DNA from: Sinohyriopsis cumingii
Lineage: Eukaryota > Mollusca > Bivalvia > Unionida > Unionidae
DNA: 64,000 bases
Assembly (NCBI GenBank): GCA_028554795.2
Contig: JAPYKE020000037.1
Location: forward strand, 6,632,501 to 6,696,500
Reading direction: 5' to 3'
Part shown: one piece after another, positions 39,491-47,930 of the stretch
Position numbering within the stretch: position 1 is the stretch's first letter
Layout: each line of letters starts with the position of its first letter
Notes under the pieces: generated by a model
Database searches by the model: none
Seen by the model: the letters and a program-made list of their open reading frames with translations, nothing else
Told to the model about the DNA's origin: nothing
Position numbers and translations under genes: made by a program

Positions 39491-39907
39491 TCAATAATCG
39501 AAAACGTCTAAGTTTCGAACGGTTCTTCTTTTCTTGGCCTTTCTAGCTTGAAGTCTGGTGAAAGGGTGTTTTCTTCGTCGTCTCTTTCTGCCTTGTCCTT
39601 GCTGAATGCCTGACTCGGTAGCGTGCAGGGCATTTATAGGTGTGTCTCGTCGGCCTAAAATGTCTTTGCCCGTTTGCAGCAAGACATTTTTGCCAGCCCT
39701 CATGAAGGCTTCTTTAGGGTTTTGTTTGTCGACGATGACATTTTGGAGAAATTCTTTGCCTTGTGTCAGTGCCGCATCTTTCAAGGCGTGCAATCCGCGT
39801 GTTACCATCGGTTTCAACACTGGGGCCACCGAACGAAAGGCTGATTTTAACATATCTCCTAAACCGTGTCCTCGCTGTCGTGCAATCCCTCGGTACACTG
39901 GATACAT
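39491..39907 (-). CDS. PX-like basic virion protein, element B
   Basis: 138 aa, from MYPVYRGIARQRGHGLGDML to KKRRTVRNLDVFDY; counterpart of 20560-20976. Only a handful of residues differ. Whole frame. Confidence 0.75.
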   Translation of the reverse strand: MYPVYRGIARQRGHGLGDMLKSAFRSVAPVLKPMVTRGLHALKDAALTQGKEFLQNVIVDKQNPKEAFMRAGKNVLLQTGKDILGRRDTPINALHATESGIQQGQGRKRRRRKHPFTRLQARKAKKRRTVRNLDVFDY

Positions 39908-39914
39908 GACTTAC

Positions 39915-40827
39915 TTACGAGTCGTGAGAAAACCGTTTTCGAAAATGGAGTTTTACCGTGACTTTTCCTTTGGTGAATGGAATATTTTGTCCCAGATCTC
40001 CTTTTATAGCAATGTTGACCGTGTCCAAATAAGACTTGCTGACAGGCAAATAGTGAAGATGGACAAATTCGCGGTGGACGTGATAAGTGTTTCCACCTTC
40101 CTCATCAACGTTCGTGGCAGAATCCACTTTGAAAGGAATGACACGCAGTAACCACCTTGTACTCCACCACATCGGAATACACAAATATCAAATTCAGTCC
40201 TTGGTTCAGTTCTACCGGAGCACGAAATAACTTGGCAAAAGACTCGTTGTCGTAAACGATTGGTAATTCGTTTTTCTTGATCATGGCCATTCTCATGTCC
40301 ATGTCTCCACCCAATATGTCAAAGAATTCAAGACAAAATGAAATAGACACGATTTTACTCCGCTCAAATTTCATCAAGAAGCGACGAGCTGCTTTGTGGT
40401 ACTCCATGGTGACACTTTTATTGACAGTTTCCAAAGCTCTAAGAAACACGACATTAAACCTGGAGGCTATGGTGCTGACCAAATGTTGACCACTAAAATA
40501 ATAGCCTGGGGGAATGAACATGTGATAGGTGGTGTACTTTTGATTTTGTGTGCTACGGGTTTTCTTGTCATATTTGACGTTGTCATCCAAGTAGCGTTGC
40601 AATTGTTCGTCATGAACTTCCACATCAAATTTATTTTGATTGGGAAGAACATTGAGGACTTGGGTCGGGTGAATGATTTCCACTAAAGCCACTTCCCAAT
40701 GGGCTTCGTGATCTAAGGGGATGGCCTGAGGTAATTTGGCCGAGTAACAGCACAACGTGTTGTTGGGAAACACCTCCATGGAACTGTCACTGGGTAAGGT
40801 TAAGTAAAATTGGTTTTGGTGACTCAT
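39915..40827 (-). pseudogene. mCP: penton-like minor capsid protein, element B
   Basis: Starts MSHQNQFYLTLPSDSSMEVF and ends LHFRKRFSHDS, the single-jelly-roll minor capsid as in A. Broken (about one break), and the break is shared by B', so it predates the duplication. Confidence 0.75.
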
Positions 40828-41224
40828 AATTCCAGAGTTCTGTGGCTGTCCGAGGGGTTACTGGACGTCAGAGGCGTGTCTCCGCCCAAAATGGGGCTCT
40901 GGTTGTGGTTGTTGTTGTTGTTGATGGAGTGGTGACTGGCACTGGCACTGGACACAAGGTTCCCGTGGTTCCCGTTGGAAGGGAACCGATGCAACTCCTC
41001 AATAAAATGGTCCACAATTGTTTGTCTCCTTGTTGCAAACTCAAATTGGCAATGGCTGCCCCGATGACACAATACACCACGAAGATTTGGCAGAAAAAGA
41101 CGATTTGCGTTTTAGGCACACGTTCTCCACACCACACCCACAAGGGTTGTTTTTGTAAATCTTGCACAGAAGAACTAGGTGAAGGAGGAGTGGTCGACGT
41201 AGCTGCGTCTGTGTGAAAGGGCAT
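40824..41224 (-). pseudogene. two-TM membrane protein, element B
   Basis: Counterpart of 21901-22317, with the ATG at 41222-41224 and the first TM segment intact (QIVFFCQIFVVYCVIGAAIA). Relative to A the C-terminal half is altered and the gene looks broken. A GTTGTT simple run (about 40908-40922) encodes Asn or Thr repeats. Confidence 0.6.
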
Positions 41225-41229
41225 GATGG

Positions 41230-42339
41230 TCACTTCTTTTTATAGTCGATGACTTGCGAAGCGTCGATCCAAGAATCAAAACTGGGTGGATATCCTTTCC
41301 AACGTACTTTGACTTCTTTGACACGTCGTTTGCCCACTTTACGGGTTCTGCGTTCGAGAATGCTTTCAATGTCGTACACGTCGTCTTCTTTTTTGGTGAC
41401 ACGTTGTAACTCGGGCAAATAAAACGTTCCTTTGAGCACTTCTCCGTTCATGTCTTCCAATTTATAGACGGCAGGATGACGGCCATGCACTCGTCCAGTG
41501 ACGCGAAACAATTCGGTCGTCCAGTTAGGTAAGTAACCTTTGTCGAAAGTGCGTTTGGTTTTGCCAATGCGCACCCAATCTCCTACGGCCAAGTCTCCAC
41601 TTTTCTTGGGAACAGCCCTCGTTGGGGATGTACCGAACAGGCGCTCAAACACCAACACTTCGTTCTCGGGAGTCACGTCTTGCGGGGCACGTCCGATGCT
41701 TCGATGGTAAAATTGGTTGGACGCTTGCACCAGGTGCGGTAAGATGTCGATGTACTTCAGAGTGTGGTGATGCGTAAAATATTTCCACATGCGTTCTTTC
41801 AAAGTGCGTTGAAAACGTTCCACGATGCTGGCTTTGGTTTAAGGATTCTCGGTGGTAAAAAAATGAATGTCACGTTTCTTTAATTCTTTTTGGAAAGCTT
41901 GGTTCAGAAATTCGGTGCCTTTGTCCGTTTGCCATCGAAGAGGGTGACGACAGCTTTGTTTTAGCACCCGTTGCAGGGCTCGCACTAACTCGCTGCTCGA
42001 TTTGGAAGTCAAGGGCACGACCCAGGCAAATTTGGAAAAGACGTCGATGACACAAAACAAATATTTGTAGCCACGATTGTAACTGGCCAAATGAGAGACA
42101 TCGGCTAAATCGGCTTGCCATTGATGATCGATGCCTTCCACTCGGGTGCGACTTCTGGCAAACTTGCGACGAATGGGTTTGTGTAAAGTGTAGGTAGCTT
42201 GTTCTTGTAACCATCGTTGCACTTGAGGCAAACGGAGACTTTTCAATCGAGTTTTGGCAGCACGATACAATTTTTGAACTCCTGCGTAGCCTGCAGGATG
42301 AGAGGGATCGTAGTAAATGCTGGCTAAGAATTTTTCCAT
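41230..42339 (-). pseudogene. INT: chromodomain integrase, element B
   Basis: Counterpart of 22323-23432, starting MEKFLASIYYDPSHPAGYAG (ATG 42337-42339). The rve core and C-terminal chromodomain (VKVRWKGYPPSFDSW) are recognisable. The gene is broken, about one break, and B' shares this. Confidence 0.85.
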
Positions 42340-42367
42340 TTTTTTCTTTTTTGTGTTTGCTGGTGTG

Positions 42368-43009
42368 TTAATAAGACACCCACTCTTGGAGGATGCTACT
42401 CTTTTTCTCTTGGGGTAGTTTCTTGGATTGCAATGCTTTGCGTGTGCGACCAGCAATAGGTGTCGAAGAGGAGGATGTCTGAGCGGGGGATATCGGTTCT
42501 TGTGTCACTTCTGTCTTCACTTCTGTCTTCACTTTCTTTTTCTCTTGTGATGAAGAAGGGGTGGCCATCATCTTTTTAATCCATCCAATTCTGGAGGTAG
42601 GTGGTGTTGTTAACTTGCGTACTTTTTCTGGTGGAGTTTGAAACCCTTCTTCTTCTTCTTCTTTTCCTTTTTCTGTCTTGGTCACTGGTACTGGTGGTAC
42701 TGGTACTGGTACTGGTGATGGTGCTGGACTTTTCATCAAGGTCTTAAAATCTTTCATAGTGGGTAGAGCTGTTTCGTCTAAAGCTTTCTGGTGAAAGAGT
42801 TGCAGTCGTTGCAAGAGTTGACCGTACTTTTGCGATTTTTCTGTTTCGGACAAATCTTGGCGATCCATCAAGGACTGCAGTTCGTGTTGTAACTGGGACA
42901 TCTCGCTCAAATTGGGATTGGGAGGTAAATGCGGGGTGCGTTGTTCTTGCCACCGATGGTATTCCATCCATCGTTTGTAAGGTACTAAAGCTAGTTTTCG
43001 TCGTTCCAT
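42368..43009 (-). CDS. Pro-rich protein next to integrase, element B
   Basis: 213 aa from the ATG 43007-43009 (MERRKLALVPYKRWMEYHRW). It has the same layout as 23457-24077: helical N-terminus, PVPVPVPPVPV, and Lys/Thr-rich tail. A proper ATG is present here, which supports the frame as a real gene. Confidence 0.6.
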   Translation of the reverse strand: MERRKLALVPYKRWMEYHRWQEQRTPHLPPNPNLSEMSQLQHELQSLMDRQDLSETEKSQKYGQLLQRLQLFHQKALDETALPTMKDFKTLMKSPAPSPVPVPVPPVPVTKTEKGKEEEEEGFQTPPEKVRKLTTPPTSRIGWIKKMMATPSSSQEKKKVKTEVKTEVTQEPISPAQTSSSSTPIAGRTRKALQSKKLPQEKKSSILQEWVSY

Positions 43010-43058
43010 GGGGTTGTCAGGGGTCGATTCTGAGATCTTGGGACTTCCGAAGGCCTTT

Positions 43059-43436
43059 TTATCTTGCTCCCACCAGTCCTCCCAACATGGTTCCCAAGAC
43101 TCCTTTCAGTATGGGGCCTAACAAGAGAGGCAAAATGCCTCCACGTTGGACCAACATCTTCTTCTTTTGACGAATGGGAATTTTCTTTTGGCGAAGAACG
43201 TGATGATGTTTGCTTAAGCATTGTTTCTGGTGTTTGGACAAAGGGATCGTGCCTTTCAAAACGTTCAAACAACATTCGCACACGGTATCGATAACCTCTT
43301 TGGAGGCCGATTGAATGAGTTTTTTTCGTAGAGGTGGAGAAGCTTTGGACAGGACAGATAACATGTCCCCATGTTTGACTAAACGTGGTGGTAGTCCTTT
43401 TCTTTTCTTTCCTTTGAGTTTTCTGGAGGGTGACAT
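43059..43436 (-). CDS. small basic protein with hydrophobic C-terminus, element B
   Basis: The ATG at 43434-43436 gives MSPSRKLKGKKRKGLPPR. The middle has ASPPLRKKLIQSASKEVIDT and CECCLNVLKGTIPLSKHQK. The C-terminus is LPLLLGPILKGVLGTMLGGL, a glycine-rich hydrophobic helix that could insert in a membrane. About 125 aa. TATAAAAAAGG lies about 60 bp upstream. Confidence 0.65.
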   Translation of the reverse strand: MSPSRKLKGKKRKGLPPRLVKHGDMLSVLSKASPPLRKKLIQSASKEVIDTVCECCLNVLKGTIPLSKHQKQCLSKHHHVLRQKKIPIRQKKKMLVQRGGILPLLLGPILKGVLGTMLGGLVGAR

Positions 43437-43498
43437 CTTTGAGTCTTCAGGAACACCGAAAAAAACACTAATACCCCCGACTTGGTCACAGGCCTTTT

Positions 43499-44436
43499 TT
43501 ATACTGGAACGCGTCGCCACTGATTGTCTTTACGTCTTATCAGTTTGAGGACAGGCATGACACGTCGTGCAGGGGTACGTAACGGACTAAATCGAGCCAG
43601 TTCTTGCTTGGACAAATCCAGTAAACTTTGTAACATGCCCGATCTTTCATGGACTTTGATTTTGGGAGAAGGTACTTTGTGAGCAGCAGCCACTGCCACT
43701 AAATTGGAGGGTCCTGCCACTGGGGAAGTTCTTTTTGGGGTCATCAACGGAGAAGTTCTTGTGTGACCAACGTCTCCAAGTACTCTTCAGTTCTTGTTCT
43801 TGGTGTCATCAACGGAGAAGTCGATGAACGTGAGGCTGCCGGAGACGCAGTCACTGCCGTGGCAGGTCGTGGTTTGCGAGTGTAAAGTTGCGTCCTGGCC
43901 GAAGTGCCTCTCTTGCGACTAGTTTTCTTCTGTGGACTTTTCTTTTTCTGGGGGCTTCTTTTCTTTTTCCGGGGTGGTGTCTGGTCAGAGGAGGGTCCCG
44001 CCACTGGAGAAGTTCTTCTTCTTCTCTTTGGAGACCTGGTCTTTTTCTTTTTCTTCTTGGGGCTTCGTTGGACTTTTTTCTTGGGGATAACTTTGGGGGC
44101 ATTAGGATCCCATCTTAAGAGAGAGCGAATGATGACCCCTCCTAGAGTACCACTCCCTCCAGGTTTCAAAATGATTTGTTTTTTGGTTTGAGTGTCGATG
44201 CGGGGATCGGCCAGTTGGACCAAAGCGACTTTGTTTCGATCGAAAAAGCGTTTGGTTTGATAAGGAATCTGAATGATTCCTTGGAGTATTTGACGTGCCG
44301 TCACCGTGAACCATCGTAAGACTTCTTTGAGACTAGCTTCTAAGACACGACCTCGGATTTGTGGATTTTTTTCTCGACTGATGCCATACAAGGCACGAAT
44401 CAATTTGACGGGAAGATGCGACTGAAGGGACGTCAT
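43499..44436 (-). pseudogene. Lys/Ser/Pro-rich core-like protein, element B
   Basis: Counterpart of 24597-25517, starting MTSLQSHLPVKLIRALYGIS (ATG 44434-44436). It carries a globular N-terminus, a KKKKTRSPKRRRRTSP basic region and Ser/Pro repeats. Broken, about one break. Confidence 0.6.
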
Positions 44437-44477
44437 GTTCACACTGTGTGAGACAGACGAAAAAGGGTCTGAGGTTT

Positions 44478-45232
44478 TTATAGATTTTTTATGTAAAGTG
44501 AAATGAAGTCGAGGACGGAGACGTGTACAGGACAGGCCCTCCGTCTTGGCACCAGTGGTGAAACAAGTGGGTACGAAATTGCAAATCCTCGGGGGTTGTA
44601 GGTTTCAAATCGACGAGTAAATAGGCGTGTGGAGTTTGAGTGGCATCGTCGTACGCCTGAGTCAGCCAAGGCGTTCCTAACTGTTTGGCTAAGACCTACA
44701 CTTGCGATTTATCTCGAGGGCTTTTAAACAAGACCACGTAATGCGCATTGAGACTGATGGTGCGATGGGCTTTACTTTGTTGAAACAAATTTTGGGTGAT
44801 GTAAACGACACTGGCATTACGGTGATGCCCTTTGCGCGTGAACCACAGTTTAATTTCTTCTTCGTCTTCTCCTAACATGTCGTCAAAAATGACCAAATGG
44901 GTTTGACGGGAGTCAGAGACGATGCCATCGTCTTCTTTAGGAATGCCTTCCACAAACACGATGGAATCGCCTTGACTTTCTCGCAAGAGGCTGTACGCCG
45001 ATTGCCACTCTTTGTAACACCACACGATCCGTTGAGGTGGCCGATCGATCAAATGATGTTTATGTTCGATCAAACGTTTGACGAATTCGGTTTTGCCTGA
45101 ACCGCTAGGTCCAGCAATGAGCATGTTAAAGGGATGGCGAAGATACAAAGCCTCCCAACTGGCACGATCTAAGTGTTCGTCGATGACTTTGACAGTAGAG
45201 GAAGAGGGAGCAGAGACAGCAGAGGTAGCCAT
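44478..45232 (-). pseudogene. ATPase: packaging ATPase, element B
   Basis: Counterpart of 25572-26314. Walker A here is GPSGSGKTEF, the standard form, and Walker B is HLVIFDDML. It starts MATSAVSAPSSSTVKVIDEH at 45230-45232. The C-terminal part is in a broken state, about one break. Confidence 0.85.
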
Positions 45233-45302
45233 TGTGTGAGAAATGTCACTTGTGACACGAAAACAAACAAGACAAGAGTTTATATACTTTTTTCAGAACA
45301 CG

Positions 45303-45308
45303 TTTATT
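45303..45308 (-). terminator. AATAAA polyadenylation signal
   Basis: Same position relative to the ATPase and accessory genes as 26386-26391 in A. Confidence 0.55.
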
Positions 45309-45315
45309 GAATGTT

Positions 45316-45823
45316 TCAAACATGAATACGAAAGACAAAAATACATAAAAGCCAAAGGCTTAAGTACAAGAATAAAAGGCACATGATAACCATTAACGTG
45401 GAATAAACACAAGTGTCTGTACAACATGTTTTGGGTAATGTTCTAACCAGTTCTATAGTAGGGGGTAAGGTCACACAAGTGTCCTCCCGAAAGGGTCTTT
45501 CAGGCCTGTCCACGACAGTCCCGTCCTGGGTGACGGGTTCTTCTGGCACCGTCACTAACACGGGTTGAAAAGTAACTTTTTTCCTTGAACAACTCTCGTG
45601 CATACTGGGCCACTTCTTGGGTCCAAGCCTCAAAATCCCATTCTTTCCAGGCACGGACATCTGTCCAATGGGGATGTAAGTCACAAGCTACACACACATC
45701 GTCATACACGTCTTGGGTAGCTAAAAGTTGACGAATCTTTTTTTCCCGTTGAGGTCGAGAAGTATCCAGATGAAACCGCAAGGCTTTGAGCAAAAGGAGT
45801 TTTTCGTGACCATTTAAGGCCAT
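45316..45823 (-). CDS. accessory protein region, element B
   Basis: The ATG at 45821-45823 gives MALNGHEKLLLLKALRFHLD, followed by VYDDVCVACDLHPHWTDVRA and EWDFEAWTQEVAQYARELF. The frame ends at 45500. An overlapping frame (45316-45684) ends with the KVTFQPVLVTVPEEPVTQ tail seen in A at 26541. Which frame carries the tail is unclear. Trp- and His-rich and acidic; no family recognised. Confidence 0.45.
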
Positions 45824-46038
45824 TGAGGTGGTAAGTACTGATCATAAAGAGTCCACAAAGAATCGGCTGGTAAACGAAATCCCAGAAAACAAGTCACTAA
45901 GACACACACCACTTGTCGACCCAAATTGAATGGATACAGTTCTTGTAATAATCGATGGTAATGATCCACGGTTTGAATATGGTCATTGAGTTCCTTCCAC
46001 GGAATCTGTTCAATAATATGTGACATAATCCGTGGCAT
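45814..46038 (-). CDS. small accessory protein, element B
   Basis: The 74-aa frame from the ATG 46036-46038 reads MPRIMSHIIEQIPWKELNDH, VDHYHRLLQELYPFNLGRQV, then a hydrophobic VVCVLVTCFLGFRLP. TATAAAATC lies about 10-15 bp upstream of the ATG, so the start may be the second Met. It overlaps the next gene by 10 bp. Unknown function. Confidence 0.45.
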   Translation of the reverse strand: MPRIMSHIIEQIPWKELNDHIQTVDHYHRLLQELYPFNLGRQVVCVLVTCFLGFRLPADSLWTLYDQYLPPQWP

Positions 46039-46507
46039 GGAAACTTGATTTTATAGTGTCTTTGTTTCGGAAGCAATAAAGGTAATTTCTAACTAAACAT
46101 GTTCGTTCTCCAGTAGGGAATTTAAATGTTACATACTGTAATTGAAACGTCAGAGTTTGTCTAGATGTTTCGTCTTTCTCTAAGCAGATTCCATGTAACA
46201 AATGTTGGTAATCCTTTAACTCGTCTTCCTCAATACGTTGCAATAAGTGAATCTCGAAGTAACCAAAATTACGAACGCCTAGTTCATCATCATTCACAAA
46301 CTGAAAGTGTTCAACAAGGTCTGACCACTGAAAAAATTTCTGACGAATCAGTCCTCTTATACCATTCAGGTACCAGTGGTTAAAGATCTGGTGACGTAAC
46401 GGATGCAATTGTTCTTTACGTTTCACTTGTATTTTGACCAGTTCTCGGTAAATCCTTTCTCTCAACTCCTCAGGCAAGCCCAAAATGTTCTCTTGTAAAG
46501 TATCCAT
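46010..46507 (-). CDS. F-box-like accessory protein 1, element B
   Basis: From the ATG 46505-46507 it reads MDTLQENILGLPEELRERIY and RELVKIQVKRKEQLHPL, then a Phe/Tyr-rich region (LQYVTFKFPTGERTCL, NYLYCFRNK). The N-terminal LPxELRERIYREL motif resembles the start of an F-box (LPxEl...I...L). A second gene directly upstream (46470-46742) has almost the same N-terminus, so they are tandem paralogues. If truly F-box-like they could recruit host SCF ubiquitin ligase. That is inference from about 20 residues only. Confidence 0.5.
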   Translation of the reverse strand: MDTLQENILGLPEELRERIYRELVKIQVKRKEQLHPLRHQIFNHWYLNGIRGLIRQKFFQWSDLVEHFQFVNDDELGVRNFGYFEIHLLQRIEEDELKDYQHLLHGICLEKDETSRQTLTFQLQYVTFKFPTGERTCLVRNYLYCFRNKDTIKSSFHATDYVTYY

Positions 46508-46742
46508 AAGTATATACACTGTTTTTGGAATCCTTGGGTGGTGGCCAATAGCCTCGTTTACCTTTGTGCCTGATGTAATATCCACTCATAATCAGTCTTC
46601 TCATACTTTGGAACAGAGCATAATTTAAAAACGGTTGAATAACTTTGCGTTTGCGTTTCACTTGTATTTTGATCAGTTCTCGGTAAATGCGTTCTCTCAA
46701 CTCCACAGGCAAAGCACGAATGTTCTCTTGTAAAGTATCCAT
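46470..46742 (-). CDS. F-box-like accessory protein 2, element B
   Basis: 90 aa from the ATG 46740-46742: MDTLQENIRALPVELRERIY, RELIKIQVKRKRK, then FLNYALFQSMRRLIMSGYYI and a Trp/Pro/Lys tail. It is a paralogue of 46010-46507 over the first 30 residues and overlaps its start. It seems C-terminally shorter than its paralogue. Confidence 0.5.
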   Translation of the reverse strand: MDTLQENIRALPVELRERIYRELIKIQVKRKRKVIQPFLNYALFQSMRRLIMSGYYIRHKGKRGYWPPPKDSKNSVYTYGYFTREHFGLA

Positions 46743-46764
46743 GAACAGATTATGGTAAGTTACT

Positions 46765-47223
46765 TCAATGTCTCGGTCCCACTAAGGGTAAGTAATGACA
46801 ATTCGGTGACCATCGAGCATGTTCTACGTAGGCCGAATCTTGCGGTTCCCAGTGGTGAAGTGACACACCGCAACTGAAACACTTGACTTCATCTCCTTCG
46901 CCCAAGTAGAAAAATCCGGCTCTGGCTAATTCTTCGGGGGTCGGTCCTCCCAGGTACTTAGGCCATTTTCCTTTGAACGATTGAAGACGATTTTCAAAGT
47001 CGCAGTATTCCGACAAACGCACAGGAAACGAATATTCGTCTTTCACAGGTTCGTTTCGATGAGGGTTGGGTGACATGAACAGGAGTTTGCTCAGGGCTGG
47101 ATGACATCCGTAGGGGGGGTAGACGTGAAGGTGAACATTCCCCTTTAAAACGAAACCCAGTAAAATGTCCAAGAGGACCAGCGGCATCACTTTCACATCC
47201 CTCAGGTTGGACACGCACAGCAT
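46765..47223 (-). CDS. BIR-domain (IAP-like) protein 1, element B
   Basis: The BIR domain spans about the last 95 residues: FENRLQSFKGKWP, LARAGFFYLGEGDEVKCFSC, HHWEPQDSAYVEHARWSPNC. All four zinc ligands (C, C, H, C) and the Arg and Trp/Pro signature positions are visible. A start at MLCVSNLRD (47221-47223) is the first clear ATG in frame; MSPNPHRNEP is another option. There is no RING or second BIR in this protein. BIR proteins bind caspases or caspase activators, and large DNA viruses carry IAPs to block cell death. The gene lies between polB and the F-box-like pair. Confidence 0.75.
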   Translation of the reverse strand: MLCVSNLRDVKVMPLVLLDILLGFVLKGNVHLHVYPPYGCHPALSKLLFMSPNPHRNEPVKDEYSFPVRLSEYCDFENRLQSFKGKWPKYLGGPTPEELARAGFFYLGEGDEVKCFSCGVSLHHWEPQDSAYVEHARWSPNCHYLPLVGPRH

Positions 47224-47448
47224 CTCTTTCCATGATAGGGGTAGTGAGAACAAAGTTCCCACGATGCTTTACGGAATCGCTAAGCATCGTACCCATCGCA
47301 AGGCTCACAATCGCATTTCACTTCAGAAGCCTCACACTTGAATTGTGCCTTTCTAAACAACTTGTTATGTGTTTCTCTGAAAGTATTCATCTTGTTCCCT
47401 CGGTCTTGGTAGTCACAATGAACTATCGATCTTGACCATAACCGCGTT

Positions 47449-47907
47449 TTATACTAGTCGCAATGCAGTCTCCAGCTTGTACATCTTTCCTTTTTTATGT
47501 TTTTTATGTCTTGTTTTGGAAGGTACCGTCTCTAAGGTACCGTCAATATTGTACCGTAATGTCATGGGTGGAAAGGCCATAGAAAGATAAGGGCAGTGCG
47601 GAGACCATCGAGTATGTTCCAGAATAGCTGAATCTTTGTAGATACATAGATCCATTCGTAACTTCAGGCCACAAGCGAAACACTGTACTTCGTATCCCAA
47701 TCCTGACTCAGGTCCCAAGTAGACAAATCCTGTTCTAGCTAAAACATACGAAGAAGGTAATCCTTCCCTATCCGTAGGCCATTACTGAAACGTGTCCAAT
47801 CGACGGGCACAATCACAATAGTCAGGTAAGAAGACTGGAAAAGGGTAGGGTGTGAACTTGGAGTTCTCATCGGGTTTCTCACTCGATTGTTGCTGTGGCG
47901 AAGTCAT
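47449..47907 (-). pseudogene. BIR-domain (IAP-like) protein 2, element B
   Basis: The start is MTSPQQQSSEKPDENSKFTP (ATG 47905-47907). Later residues LARTGFVYLGPE, YEVQCFACGLKL and AILEHTRWSPHCPYLSMAF keep the BIR zinc ligands. A Lys-rich tail (KTRHKKHKKGKMYKLE) ends the frame. It is related to BIR protein 1 but well diverged, so the pair is an older duplication or a double capture. The gene is broken, about one break. Confidence 0.65.
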
Positions 47908-47930
47908 CCTTCTGGTGGGTGGCTATCCTC

